Shown: positions 41,943-53,621, counted from the first letter of the stretch. The stretch is DNA of 64,000 nucleotides from Ryuthela nishihirai (GCA_038380435.1 JAWZYU010000025.1:48306691-48370690), one strand, 5' to 3'. Notes: generated by a model not told the origin, from the sequence alone. Made by a program: numbers and translations.

Positions 41943-43806
41943 GTATGGTAGTGCCATCTTTGCCAAGCCAGAAATTGACATCCGATCTGCACACATAACT
42001 GAGAGAAATGACATCAAAATCCTGACAGCGGAAGTACAGTTTCTCATTGTAACATCTATATATAAACTACCTAATGCCATTTTCGAATTTGAGGAGACTA
42101 TAAACTTCCAATCACAAAATTTGAAAATTGTTATGGGAGACTTCAACTGTCATAGTACAACATGGGGATATAATACAACAGACAAGAATGGCACTGAGCC
42201 TGAGAATTGGGTGGAACAAACAGACCTGCAACTCATAATAAAAATAAATAAATACCCCCTCAAGCAGCTGCTTGCCACAGAGGTCTGACAGGAGCCTGTC
42301 AGTTTATTATGCCACAGTAGGAGATCTGAGAGGATGGCAGGACCTCAGCAGAAAACAACACACATCCATGCCTTGCCTATCACAAAACTGTTAATGCACC
42401 AAAAATTAATTAGTAATCGAACAAGTAGGATCATTAATAGATTTCCAAGCGAAATAAAGATCGAAAAACTAGTAATTTACCTGGTATAGTACGTCAACTC
42501 AGATGGGCGCCATCTCTTCTTTTTTTAATCGAAGGTCCCCGAATCGGCACTCTTGCCTTAAATGGCATTAAACAAATAATTACATGACCCCAAATTACCA
42601 ACATCCTTCAATAGTGGCAGATGGAAAAGAGGATACAATCCCGATAACATATTCGTGAGCGACAGTCTGGCACCTTTAACATCAAAATATGTAGAAGAAC
42701 CAATCCCCAAAACACAACACTGACCTATTAGGTGCACCATGGATGTGGCAGTAAGATCAGAGGTCGTGCCTTTTAAAAGGAGATTCAGCTTCAAAAAGGC
42801 AAAATGGGATAGTTTCTCTTCAGACCTAGACTCTAAAATTGTCTCCTTAGAACCTAATCCTGGAAACTATGACAGATTTATAGAACTTGTCAAAAAAAAA
42901 AAAATCTCCAGGAAACATATATCAAGGGGCTGAAGAATTGAAAATGAATAGAGATGCGAAAAAGAAATTAAAGATTACATGGAGAGGACAAGAACTACAA
43001 ACATGTGACTTCCCAAAGTACCTAGGCATAACACTTGACCAAACTCTTTCCTTCAAACAACACTGCCAGAATAATAAAGAAAAAATTTCTGCTAGAAACA
43101 ACATTATCCAGAAACTTACAGCAACATCTTGGGGAGCACAGCCTAATATGCTACGAATATCAGCTCTCGCCCTCTGTTTTTGCGCTGCTGAATATGCAGC
43201 ACCGCTATGGAACACCTCAGCACATACAAAACATGTTGATGTGGCAATAAATGAGACCTGTCGCATTATAATGGGGTGCCTAAGACCAACCCCAATTGGA
43301 AAAATATACCCATTAGTTGGCATTGCCCCATCAAACATTTGGCGGAAAGTAGCAATGAAAGTGGAAAAACAAAAGCAGGAAACAGACCTCAGACACCTGC
43401 TTTACGAACACGAGCCAGCAAGATCATGGCTCAAGTCTAGGAGGAGCTTTATGAGAAATACCTATCAACTAGAGATCCCTCCAGAAAGATGCCATGTCAA
43501 CCTCCGGAAGGAACAAAACAGAAGTGTGTGGAGTGAACCAAATGAGGAACCCGCACATGGGTACCAACTCCCATATGCCATATGGAAAGCATTAAATAGA
43601 TTGAGAACTGGAATCACTTGATGCAAAACTAACCTGAAGAAGTGGAACATACAGATCGAATATGAGAGGTGCGATTGCGGGGAGATGCAGGACTATGCAC
43701 ACCTGCTGATATGCCAAAATATGGGAGAACACTGTACCATGGATGATTTGATTCTTGTAAATGACAAAGCAACTGCCGCTGCTGCATACTGGAAGGGGAG
43801 AATATG
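41943..43806 (+). pseudogene. Jockey-like LINE relic lacking the RT core
   Basis: Plus strand, in order: endonuclease YGSAIFAKPEIDIRSAHITE, ...VTSIYKLPN and IVMGDFNCHSTTWGYNTTDK; SINE2 insertion at 42248-42384; then [50 protein letters not shown]. At 42937 the sequence jumps (KHISRG|AEELKMN) to the RT thumb ITWRGQELQTCDFPKYLGIT, LDQTLSFKQHC, ARNNIIQKLTATSWGAQPNM, ALALCFCAAEYAAPLWNTSA and NETCRIIMGCLRPTPIGKIY. A C-terminal CDCGEMQDYAHLLICQNMGE block ends near 43795. The RT palm with the catalytic aspartates is missing, so this copy was internally deleted. The arrangement fits the Jockey group. Confidence 0.82.
42248..42384 (-). mobile_element. SINE2 copy, head-truncated, inside the Jockey-like LINE
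   Basis: Minus orientation: the 3' end reads CAGCTGCTTGAGGGGGTATT and the body TGACAGGCTCCTGTCAGACC and TTCTGCTGAGGTCCTGCCAT. The tRNA-like part is lost after GGCAAGGCATGGATG. It splits the LINE endonuclease region and is therefore younger than the LINE. Confidence 0.88.
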
Positions 43807-43829
43807 AATTTGGTGTTCCGGACACAGAA

Positions 43830-43995
43830 AGTAAGTAAATATGGTGTACCACAGGGTTCAGTTCTAGGAGCTTTGGTCTTTTAATATTTATTAATGATTT
43901 TTGTGATTTAAAGCTCTGTGGTAAGTTAGTTATATTTGCTGATGACTCTACAATTTTCTATGAAGGTAATGATAGAGATATTTTGCATTGAATGA
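43830..43995 (+). pseudogene. LINE reverse-transcriptase scrap (motifs B and C)
   Basis: In two frames the plus strand reads VSKYGVPQGSVLGALVF and then INDFCDLKLCGKLVIFADDS followed by TIFYEGNDRDIL. GVPQGSVLG is RT motif B and FADDS the catalytic motif C of CR1/Jockey-type LINEs. It is too divergent in context to be the missing palm of the preceding relic with certainty. Confidence 0.75.
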
Positions 43996-44129
43996 TTTTA
44001 AAGGCAACCCGTCCCTCTCCTCAGTACCTTGGCTGTGCCACACAGACAATATAATGCTGTTTTTTTTTTTGCTTTAGTGCACAAACCTTTCTGCACTTAG
44101 TCAAGATCCCCAAATTTCATCACCCAAAG

Positions 44130-45090
44130 AAAAAAAAATCATATTATTTAGCAAAAAAAGCAGCCAAGGAAGTTTTTCCTATTTTATAACCAGTTCAGAA
44201 AATTCTGTGAATGTGAGAAGTTCAAGTCACGTTGTATAACAATGGCCGTGTTTAAAATATACAATACTGAAAAGAATCATTAAAAGAAATAAAAATCATA
44301 TTTCAGGTTGAATATTATATTATTCGGGAGGAAATTTCCTTTCAATAAATATATAATTTAACTATTTTTATTCATCAGGTTTTCCAAAATGAAGCCTTAA
44401 TTGTATAGTGTGAACTTTTTTTTCACCATATCACATTGAAAGAGGCGTATTTAAAATCAATATGCTTGCAAATTTATTTATTTTCATAAAATTCATAATT
44501 AAATTCTGTTCAATTTGGTATATAACATGACCTATTCTGTTAACTGTTTGTTTTTTAAAAAAATTCCAAATTTGACTTGTTTATGTGACACAGCACAATT
44601 GGCTAAAAGCCTGGAATTTTCTCAAAGTATGGTACCGAGAAAAAAATTACAAAATGAGAGAAATATTTACCTAAAACCAAAAAACTAATTTTTTTTTGTT
44701 ATTCAGAAATATATAGTCATTCTATTCATGTGCATTGCAATGATTTCTGTCTATTAGTTTTTTTTAAATAAATTTTTATTTGTGTTGCCAGATGCATTTT
44801 TTTATTACATGACTCTAAAAAACAGTCTGATTAAAATAAAACACATCTTTTTTGCTAAATACTTTATTTTCAGAAAATCCAGAATTGAATGCTGATTAAT
44901 TTGGCCAACAGCATGCTATAATTCCTTTCACTAGTTATTTGGCAAAAAAGTTCTAAAGTTAAAGTTTTTTTGGCTGAACACTTATTTTTATTTGGCCAAA
45001 ATTTAATAAAGAATTTTATGAAAATAAAATAATAGAAAATAGCTTGGCCTCTGGATGGAAACCTGTTTTTCAGGCTGGACACTGGAAGAG
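44130..45090. repeat. R3 repeat copy 2
   Basis: It matches 57178-58875 over long stretches (AGTTCAAGTCACGTTGTATA, GGTTGAATATTATATTATTC, TGTGTTGCCAGATGCATTTT, AAATAGCTTGGCCTCTGGAT) and more weakly 10140-11437. The right end GGACACTGGAAGAGCTAAG corresponds to GGACACTGGAAGGGTTAA in copy 3. It is non-coding. Confidence 0.7.
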
Positions 45091-45094
45091 CTAA

Positions 45095-45515
45095 GTTTAT
45101 CCATCGTATTCAAAAGACACAGTGGAACAACTGCTTTGACAAAACACAAACTGACAAATGGCAAGTGAAAAGCAATAGGAAGCTAAGAAAAAACATTCAG
45201 TACTTGACATTGCAAAGACATATCCATATGGCCTCACATATGTAATAAAGTTTCAAACCAAAGCCAGATGTCTGCTGCTATACATATCTATCATGTGATT
45301 ATCTTAGGGAAAAAATAAGTTTTTTTGAGCCTTTGTATTAATTTCATAAAATGCATCTGATAATACATAAAAATAATTTACAAACATTTAAACAGTTTTA
45401 ATCATAAAATATTTTTCTTCTACAGAAAATCACGCATTTTTTTTTACTTTAAAAGCCAATATTTTAAGTGAAAAAAAGGTAAATTTACGATTCTTTGCCA
45501 TAGAGGTTATGAATC
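45095..45515. other. Intronic sequence, nothing recognised
   Basis: AT-rich; no features recognised between R3 and SINE1. Confidence 0.4.
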
Positions 45516-45517
45516 CT

Positions 45518-45891
45518 GGGTTTGGGTTGGGTTGTTTTACCTCTGAGTGGCACTTTTTTTGCACACCATGGGCTAAATGGCCAGGTCACATGGACCCCGA
45601 AAGCTCAGAGAAGGTTGGGGGAGGGGACCCACTGGAACAGCTGTTGGGAGACAGACGGTAGCCTCCCTTCAAGGTCATCCAGTGTGTTCTTTAACGTGCA
45701 CAGGGTATGGCTCTCCTGCACATGGGACCACGGCTTAACGTCCCATCCAACGGACGGAATCTTTTCCAAGCCCATCAGTGTCCCCTACTGACCGTGGGCA
45801 GGGCGGGGAATTTTGCGGAGATAAATCTCAACGCTGACCCAGCTGGGACTCGAACCTGGGAACTACAGATTACGAGTCTGGCACGCTACTG
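45518..45891 (-). mobile_element. SINE1 copy, head slightly truncated
   Basis: Minus orientation, close to the consensus; the head ends at TCTGGCACGCTACTGAC, a few bases short of the full A box. The adjoining ACTGACTATACATATTTATT (45887 onward) is repeated about 27 bases later (45918-45945 region), a small tandem duplication across the border that obscures any target duplication. Confidence 0.88.
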
Positions 45892-46282
45892 ACTATACAT
45901 ATTTATTAAATAATACTGACTGATACATATTTATTAAACAATTAATTCACTGTTGGTATAAACAGTAAATGGCATAGACTCCAAAAATTTTAACACACAT
46001 GGAAGTGCTCCAAACATTATTTAAACTAGTGTGAATTGCCACACTTTAAGCTCAACTAGTAGAGCAACTGGTGCATAACGAGGAGGTCCTAAGTTCAATT
46101 CTGGAAGGTACATCAATGGTTTCTTTCACACTTACCCAGCGATTGAAACAATTTTATATATTTCGATTTTCTCAAAATTCATTGTACATATTTGATGAAC
46201 AATGAGCTTAATATTTCTTTCATTCATTGAATTTTTTCAATTTATTATAGAATGCATAAACAAACTACAAATAATATTTTAC

Positions 46283-46357
46283 CTCTCGCCATGATGTTTC
46301 TGTTTTATTGTCAATTTCAGGACAATATAAAACAGCAAATTCTATCTCTTTTATCAT
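46283..46357 (-). CDS. DNAI7: DNAI7-like gene, exon C (25 codons)
   Basis: The minus strand has the acceptor TTTTTTTGCAG before 46357 and the donor GAGAG|GTAAAA after 46283. The exon reads MIKEIEFAVLYCPEIDNKTE then TSWRE in phase 0 at both ends. It continues directly from exon B (...EIHRSLE), in a place where DNAI7 proteins have a helix of the type L..I.ELEFL...... leading to W.R. Small, but splice sites, phase and charge pattern agree. Confidence 0.7.
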
Positions 46358-46359
46358 CT

Positions 46360-46570
46360 GCAAAAAAATAAAAGCATTATTTAAATCAGTGATTTATATA
46401 TATGAAATACAAATCTACCTAAAAGGTTGTTTAGAGACATTAAATTTTTTATATACATTTAGGATGTCATATGAAAACTGACTTATGCTGCAGTACAAAT
46501 TATCACAATTTTTATACACTAATTAGAATATGGTATGCTCAGCTTTTGAAGCATCTAGCCACACATTGAG
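46360..46570. other. Intronic sequence
   Basis: Nothing recognised between exon C and the SINE1/LINE junction. Confidence 0.4.
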
Positions 46571-46572
46571 TG

Positions 46573-46629
46573 AAGTTGGGTTATTTTACCTCTGAGTGGC
46601 ACTTTTTTGCACACAATGGGCTAAATGGC
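46573..46629 (-). mobile_element. SINE1 3' end fragment joined to the LINE
   Basis: GTTGGGTTATTTTACCTCTG...TGGGCTAAATGGCC is the last 57 bases of SINE1. It passes directly into LINE sequence CCAACCAGACC with no (TGA)n tail in between. Both families have ATGGGCTA near this place, so the junction could come from recombination or template switching at short homology. Confidence 0.8.
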
Positions 46630-49600
46630 CAACCAGACCATGCAATTTAGTTCTCCAAGCAAGTCTGTCCTGAGCTACATCTACTGCATCTGGCCACTGC
46701 ACACTAATTCTAACAAGGTCCTGTTTGACATTGTCAGCCCACCGCAATGCTTAAAGGAGATTGCAGACTCCTTTGCCTAACCTCATCATTAGTTACAAAG
46801 TTAAACCACCTAATACCCAAGATACTACGTAACAATCTAGAATCAAAAGCATTTAGTTTCCTGTTAACTTGTTTACACAGCATCCAAGTTTCACTACCAT
46901 AACTAACCCTAGAAAGAACCAAACTATTATACAGTCTAATTTTAGTCTTTAGGTGTATACGCCTATTTCTCCACACTCTCCATAGATTCTTAAAAGTCCC
47001 GGCAGCAATCCCTATTCGCCTGTTAATCTCATGCCACACATCACCATTATCTGTTACATAGCTCCCAAGAAAATTAAACTGTGACACCTGCTTAAGACTG
47101 CAACCATTCAGATTAACTGAATCACAGCCTGCCTGACCAATTTTCATCACTTTAGTTTTCTCTCTGTTTATAACCAAACCTACTCTACTACCAGTTTCAT
47201 CAACAGCTCGAATGAAAGAGTTCATCTCATCAACATCATTTGCCAAAAGGGCTAAATCATCAGCATAATCTAAATCAGAAATTTTCGTATCTCCAGTCCA
47301 TTTAAGGCACAAATCTTTCCTTCAAGTGAATTTCGCATAACATAATCAATCACCAAGCTAAAGAGAAAAGGAGACAAAATGCACCCTTGTCGAACACCAG
47401 AAGTAATGCTAAACCAATTGCTACAAGCCTTACCAACTCTCACACACGACTCAGTGTTATTATAGAGAGCTTTCATTATGTTAACTAACTTGTCTGGTAT
47501 ACCATATGATTTCACAATCAATCACAAATTATGACAATCAACAGAGTCGAAAGCCTTTTTGAAATCATCAAAGCTAGCAACCAAAGGTTTCTGAAACTCA
47601 AGAATCTGCCTAAGTGAAAATATCTGATCTACACATCCCCTACCACTTCTGAATCCACATTGCTCATCACTCAATTGACTGTCAACCAGATTCTTAATTA
47701 TATTAAGCACAATCATGGAAAGAACTTTACCTGGAACAGAGAGTAGACTGATACCCCTATAGTTATCACAAGAACTGCGATCACCTTTTTTGAAAATAGG
47801 GATAATAATAGCTCTGGTAAAATCCTTAGCAACCATGCCCTTATCATAAAAGATATACAAAATTTCAGTCATCCAAGAGACATTCCCAGCTCTAAGCATT
47901 TCCGTAGTAATTTCATCTACCCCTGGTGATTTATGTAGTTTAAGATCAGAAATAGCCAAAAATAACACTTCAGACTGTGATATAGGGCCAACATTAAAGC
48001 CAGTAATGCATCTATCATCAATGCAAACAATGGGAATAGAACTAACCACATTGTTTAGAACATCACTGAAATGCTCAGCCCACCTAGACATGACAGAATC
48101 CTCACCTTCTATAACCTTACCTTGTTTATCCTTCAATCCCTGTATACCTGTTCGTTTTCTACCACACAAAACATTAACTATCTGGTACAGCTCTCTGCTG
48201 TTGTGCTGTCTAACTGCTTCCTCGGCTTTGTCAGCCAAGCCATCAAGCCAAAGATTCTTATCAGCAGCTAACTGATCTTTTACACGTTTATTAAGTTCTC
48301 TGTAATGCTTTCTATTAGGACTAGTAGGGTATTGATTAAGGACATTCCTGCAGTTCCTTCTTTCTGAAATAAGCTCAAGTGCCATATCACTCAGATAATT
48401 CTGCCTCCTCTGCTCCTTTTTTCCTAAAAGATGACTGTTAGTGTCCAAAAAAGCCTGTTTAAAATGATTCCATTCTTCCTCAACTTCAGTAGTAAGAAAA
48501 CCATGACTGTCATAATGACTAAGCAACCTATCATGGTAAGCTTTGTCTATAACTGGGTCTTTCAGAGCTTCAGCATTAAAAGTAAATTTTTTAACCCTAG
48601 CACAACACTTTTTAAGTTGCAAGACTCTTTTAACAAGGTAATGGTCAGATCCAATTTCAGCTCCCCTATATGACCTGGTATTCCTAACAGAACTAGCCCA
48701 TTTTCTGTTAATTAATATATAATCAATCATATTCTTATACAGCCCATCGGGTGAAACCCATGTGTACTTATGTATGTCGCGGTGTTTGTAATAAGTGTTA
48801 GTTATTCTGAAACCATTGAGTTTACTTACCTGTAGGAGATGTTGCCCATTGCCATTGCAGCTACCAATACCAAAAGGGCCTATCACCCCTCCCCAAAGGT
48901 CAGAGTCAGTACCAACTTTGGCACTGAAGTCACATAGGACAAGGATAATATCTCCTTTCTTGATAGAATTCAAAATATCCTGAAGTTGCCCGTAAAACCT
49001 ATCCTTCTCATCCTCAGTGGGGACATAACAGCAGATAACATTCAAGTCTTTAATGCTTATCTGAAATTTTGCTGTAAGAAACCTTTCATTAATGCACTCA
49101 TATCCTAGAAGAGCATCACTGGTGTGTCTGCCTAGAAGCAGACCTATGCCTTGGTGATGCTTATTATTGTCCCTCCCTGAAAAGAGAAATTTAAATTTAT
49201 TTTTTAGAATCTGACATTTATCTGTCCATCTGGTCTCTTGCAAGCCGAGAATATCTAAATTATAATGGTGGAATTCTTGTGTGAGGACATCAAGAGAATA
49301 AGTTCGGTGCAAAGTCCTCACATTCCAACTACCTATGGAGAGAAAATGGTTAGTGGGATGTTTAAAGAAACTATGTTTATTGAGAGAGGGAATGCCGACA
49401 ATATCAAACAGCCCCCTAATTGCAGGCATGGGCAAAGACCCGTTCCTCCACCACTAAAGGCTGAAGCCATCTACACTGGAAGACTTCCTCCAATGTAGAA
49501 TTTGACGATGCCAATAGAAGCATAGAGTTCAGGTGCCTGCGATGACCTCTGCTCAGGATTATCCACCAGCTGATAAACATATCCTGTGAATCTATTCACT

Positions 49601-49987
49601 TGGGGCTGTCAACCCACAAACAAACAGAAAACACAGCGGAAGATTTTCCCTCCACAGAAGCCCACCAGTGCAGCAAAATCAGGATCCATGATCAAGCTCA
49701 GAGCCATAATTCAATCCAGTCCAGTGGGTTTATATGGTCAGCACCAGGACCCTGTGTGGTTGACCACTCCTCAGCAGGGTAGAAAAAAAAAGAAAAGTAG
49801 CCATAGTTGTCCAGATCAGTAGGCCACACTAATCTGGCAGCCCTCCCCTTCCGTTCACTTCCACAAGAGAGTATCTCTTTTGAAAGGTACTAATGGTCTG
49901 CACCATAAGAAGGAGGGGTCGGACATTAGGTGCTAAGCGTGGCCGGTTCTATGCATCATCACAGGGGATTGGTGCATAGCTCTCCTT
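46630..49987 (-). mobile_element. RTE LINE, second long copy
   Basis: The 5' end (TCTCCTT at 49987) matches the copy at 8866. It lacks the 3' terminal tail (fused to SINE1 at 46629) and about 130 bp at 46746 (between CCACCGCA and ATGCTTAAAGG) compared with 5217. Coding frames at 47522-49435, 47270-47521 and 46734-47312 carry endonuclease and RT. It lies in the intron between exons B and C. Confidence 0.92.
47522..49435 (-). pseudogene. LINE endonuclease/RT, frame-broken (second copy)
   Basis: The 637-codon frame has WNVRTLHRTYSLDVLTQEFH, DILGLQETRWTDKC, LVLCDFSAKVG (GDFN changed to CDFS), IDYILINRKWASS, GSDHYLVKRVL, then RT NYRGISLLSVPGKVLSMIVL and QCGFRSGRGCVDQIFSLRQI. It stops at a TGA just after VDCHNL (the W codon of HNLW). 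The remaining RT lies at 47270-47521 (RQGCILSPFLFSLVIDYV), and after a shift at 46734-47312 (YADDLALLANDV, LGIRWFNFVTNDEVRQRSL). The loss of the GDFN aspartate context and several breaks make it inactive. Confidence 0.88.
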
Positions 49988-49989
49988 CC

Positions 49990-50930
49990 AGTGACTACCT
50001 AGCTACCAATTAAGGACCTAATATAATATAGAAACCTATAATAGCACCACAAACTAAATTTCAACTTCAATATGCTGAATTCATTATGATTAATTTTACA
50101 TAAGCAGAAGCTCTGCAACAAGGAGATTTCACCCCTCCCAGTGGCATGGAACCTCCTGCTGCATGAGCAGAAACACACACCTGCTGTGCAAGCAGCTGAT
50201 GTCAGACAGAAGACTCCTATATAAACTTTAAACACGAAGTTATATGTTGCCTGAAGAAGCCACCAGATGGAAGCAGTGGCAAAACATGGTATGTTGTGGG
50301 TGGAATTGGTTCCGATTTTAATGAGTTTTTTAAAAAGTTAAAAACTTTCAGTTCCTTAGATAATGTTAAACGTTTTTGAAAATTCTTGAGGATGTGTTTA
50401 ATCAATTCATCTTGCTCACAATGTGTAACCATCCAAGAGCCTAATATCATGAAAAAGGAACTACCAGCAAAAGTCAGTGCATATTAGCAACAGGTATCTA
50501 CATAAGTGATAGAAAATCCATGACTTCAATGATTTTCAACAACACCAGGACTGGTAACCACAGTTGTGGTGACACACTCCATCAATGTCAACTTAATCAG
50601 TATTCTGAAACAGTAGAAAAAGGGACATGTAACCCTAGTAACCAACTGTTGTCTGCATCAGCAAGGCATCAAAACTCATGGACTGGTAATTCCTTTGTTA
50701 TTCTTAACAGCCTTTGCTAGGAAATGGTATATGTAAAAGGTAACGGAATAATATGGGGCAATAAGCAAATTGTACTATGTGGCAATTTAAGCTTTATTCT
50801 CTAAATGAGCAGTTAAGGCTCTCCTCAAGAAGTTCCTCAAGTTCTTAAATGTAAATACAGCTAAAATCGTGCAATATTAAATTTTTACAACCTATAGCTG
50901 GGAATCAGAGTACAAACTTTTTAAGACTAT
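49990..50930. other. Intronic sequence; faint retroelement-tail motif near 50240
   Basis: TTGCCTGAAGAAGCCACCAG...GTGGCAAAAC at about 50247 is a CTGAAGAAG...GAAAC type motif often seen in Penelope-like and other retroelement ends. Support is too weak for a call. Otherwise nothing. Confidence 0.25.
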
Positions 50931-50955
50931 TATGTTGTCAATGCGAGCAGAGAGG

Positions 50956-51042
50956 AAAATTGTCTTGAGCCAGGTGGGATCTGAACCCACAATGTCATCA
51001 GGAGGTCATGGGTTCAGATCCCACCCAGCTCAAGACAATTTT
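50956..51042. repeat. Foldback with tRNA B-box-like arms
   Basis: Arms of about 35 bp (50956-50990 and 51007-51042; AAAATTGTCTTGAGCC at the outside) are reverse complements with one gap. Each holds a GTGGGTTCAGATCCCACC-type sequence, like the T-arm of a tRNA. Compare the foldback elements at 53080 and 62440. Confidence 0.75.
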
Positions 51043-51239
51043 CTTCTATCCCATGTTGACCTACAGCATAATAGTGCTCAAGAAGTTGAAAATGTTCATT
51101 TCCTCAAACATTAAAAAATATAGGTTTGTTTGTTTTTTCATGCCAAAATTATTTTAGAGCTTTGTCTGGTTTATTTCCTTGCATGTGATTTGGCAACACT
51201 GGTTAAAATCCTGTACATTTCAAATGCTAGTTACACCAA

Positions 51240-51665
51240 AGATTATGTTATGTGCTTGGTGGAATGCAAAGGGTGTCAGCTTTTATGAGCTACTCCAACA
51301 TGGTTAAAATGTTAGCATAGAATGGTACAGTCAGCAGTTGGATAAAGTCAAAGGATCAATAAAAGATGTCCAGATCTGGCCAATAGAAAAAGATGTCTAT
51401 CAGCATGATAATGCTAGACCAAACATGGCATTGATGATCCAGCAAAAGTTTAAACAATTAAATGGAGAAATGTTTCTTATCAACAACTATTTCCCAGATA
51501 TTGCATCATCAGATTTTTAAATTATTAAATTATTTCAAAGTGTGAAGAATGTCTTAACTGAAAAATTGTGTTTCAAACTTCAAGAGCTTTTTTTTTTTTT
51601 CAAGTTTCCACTGCAGTGGAAAGTTGGAAAAAGGTCTAAAAAGCAATGGAGACTATGCAATTCAT
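51240..51665 (+). pseudogene. mariner transposase fragment
   Basis: The plus strand gives WWNAKGVSFYELLQHG-like, then WYSQQLDKVKGSIKDVQIWP, IEKDVYQHDNARPNMALMIQ, QKFKQLNGEMFLINNYFPDI and ASSDF before a stop. The HDNARPN and PDIASSDF motifs are the second and third catalytic positions of mariner (DD34D). 5' part absent. Confidence 0.78.
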
Positions 51666-51708
51666 TAAATAAATAAGTATATATATATTTAAATTGAGCA
51701 TTATTTTA

Positions 51709-52768
51709 TACAGGGTAGGTGTATATAAATTATCCTTACAACTTTGTTCATGAATAAAAACTGTATGAAAAGACAGACCCACTGCTTATGCATCATCTGC
51801 AAAACCCTCAAAAATTTGACAGAGTTCTGGTTAGAGTTCTGAGTTTTGGTGTAAGGCATCCACATATGTCTGATGAAAATGTCAAAAGTATACATGAGGT
51901 CTCTGCCTGCAATACATGATACAGGCTACAACATGAGTTGCAAATGCCACATTAGACAGTACACTGAATGTTACAAAAACGTTTGCATCTGCAACGTAAG
52001 ACAATTATGCCAGATGATATGATAAACTGCAGTAACCATGTTTGAGAAACTGGATGAAGACAAAGAATTCCTAAGGAAAATCATGTTCTCTGATGAGGCT
52101 ACAAGCATTCTCATGCTACAATGGAGTACATTAGAGACAACCACAAAATTTATATGTGGGGTGACCTATTTCACAATAGTTTATCAGTCCCTTCTTATTT
52201 GCTGAAGCAACTGTGACATCCAGCAGTTACATGACATGCTGGAAAATTTGTCTCTCCACAGTTACAAGAAATGTAGCTTGCCATGTTCTTCCAGCATGCA
52301 GGCACACCAACACACTGCAGCTGGATTATGAGTGTATCTCCCAAATCAGTGGGCTGGCTGGCTGGCTGGTCTTGTCTCTTGGCCAGCCAAATCATTGGAT
52401 ATCACCCGAATTTTTCCTATGGGGATACATAAAAGACTGCATCAAACCCCAACAGTTAACATCTATGATTCATATTCCTATGGGATACATAAAAGACTGC
52501 ATCAAACCCCAACAGTTGACATCTACGATTTCATGAACAGAATTAAAGCTATTATTGAAACAGTTGATGATGGCATGCTGCAGTGTACATGGAGCTCGAA
52601 TATCACTTGGACATTGTATTTGTGACAAATGGTGCCCATGTTGAATGTGTGTGATATTCAGAACAAACTTTGAGAGTTTCTCTTAGAGATGATGCACAGT
52701 GTGTCTGTTTCCATACATTTTCTATTCACGAGTAAAGTTGTAAAGGTAATTTACATGCCCATTGTACA
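51709..52768 (+). mobile_element. IS630/mariner-type transposon with matching ends
   Basis: The left end (from about 51709, TAAATTATCCTTACAACTTT, GTTCATGAATA) and the right end (to about 52768; rc TAAATTACCTTTACAACTTT, ACTCGTGAATA) are inverted repeats of about 50 bases. Inside: FEKLDEDKEFLRKIMFSDEA (first catalytic Asp), WAGWLAGLVSWPAKSLDITR and FFLWGYIKDCIKPQQLTS, with TIYDFMNRIKAIIETVDDGM near the end. This is a family with a PRSPDLTP.DFFLWGY.K motif. A tandem duplication of about 60 bp (52425-52530, GGATACATAAAAGACTGCAT twice) and frameshifts inactivate it. Confidence 0.8.
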
Positions 52769-52992
52769 CAAGACAGAATTTTTGCAACCCAACATTAATT
52801 AATTTCTTCATAAAACTAATAATGGTTTCAATTTCATTTACCATAAAAAAAGCACTGGAGCACCATTCTGGATTTTGCAAATTAATACCTGATTTCATTC
52901 TTATACAAGATATTTCACAACTAGCTTCAGATATATTTCATTTGCCAATGTTTTCCCAATTAAGTGAACAGATAAATTTTACCACTTAATGT

Positions 52993-53041
52993 GCCATTAG
53001 TGCAGAACTAAAACATATTTGTTTAGTTCTGCACTAATGGC
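52993..53041. repeat. Perfect palindrome, 20 bp arms
   Basis: GCCATTAGTGCAGAACTAAA (52993-53012) is repeated in reverse complement at 53022-53041 around a 9-base centre. It lies 40 bp left of the foldback element at 53080. Confidence 0.85.
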
Positions 53042-53079
53042 TTTTGTTTGTCTGAAACAATGATATCTTTCAGTAGTCA

Positions 53080-53262
53080 AGTATCATAGATGTCCTGTAG
53101 ACATGTGACTCATGAAATAGTTAAATGGAAAAAAAATGGTTTTGTTGTGAGTGGGATTTGAACTCGCATCTCCCTGGCATGTTACTGGGAAATATGGATT
53201 TGGATCCTACTTGTGGCAAAATATTTTTTTTTCCCAGCTAACTATTTCATGCATTATATCTT
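53080..53262. mobile_element. Foldback element with tRNA-like arms (small)
   Basis: The left arm (CATGAAATAGTTAAATGGAA, then GTGGGATTTGAACTCGCATC, from about 53112) and the right arm (TATGGATTTGGATCCTACTT, then CCCAGCTAACTATTTCATG, to 53252) are imperfect inverted repeats around TTACTGGG. The outer motif ATGAAATAGTTAGCTG and the tRNA-like inner part are shared with 62440-63095 and 63385. The flank TCATAGATGTCCTGTAGACATGTGACTCATG resembles the centre of the large element at 62785. The site is about 360 bp from host exon B. Confidence 0.65.
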
Positions 53263-53269
53263 TCCTTGT

Positions 53270-53620
53270 AGAACTAGCCTTATTCAATAAGCAACTCTCA
53301 TCATAACTCAACTCTCCTTAAGCAATCCTTCCAGAAAAAAAGACTGTCATCAAGATAAATATGGCATACGTTTAGAAACTCAAATAATATAGTGTAATAA
53401 TAATTGTGACACTACATTGTAACAAATGTATATTTTTCAATAATAATCCCTGATAATTAGTGGATTAATGTCATAAATTTGTGCATTTTCTTTATGATCA
53501 ATAATGAAGAATGAGCTACAGTCAACAACCTGCCACTTTTCTAAAACTTTGACTATCAGAGGTAAAAAAGGAAATCTTTATTTGTTTAAGATAGACAATT
53601 TAATATACAATATACCCTTA
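53270..53620. other. Intronic sequence next to exon B
   Basis: No feature apart from the splice donor of exon B at its right border. Confidence 0.4.
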
Positions 53621-53621
53621 C

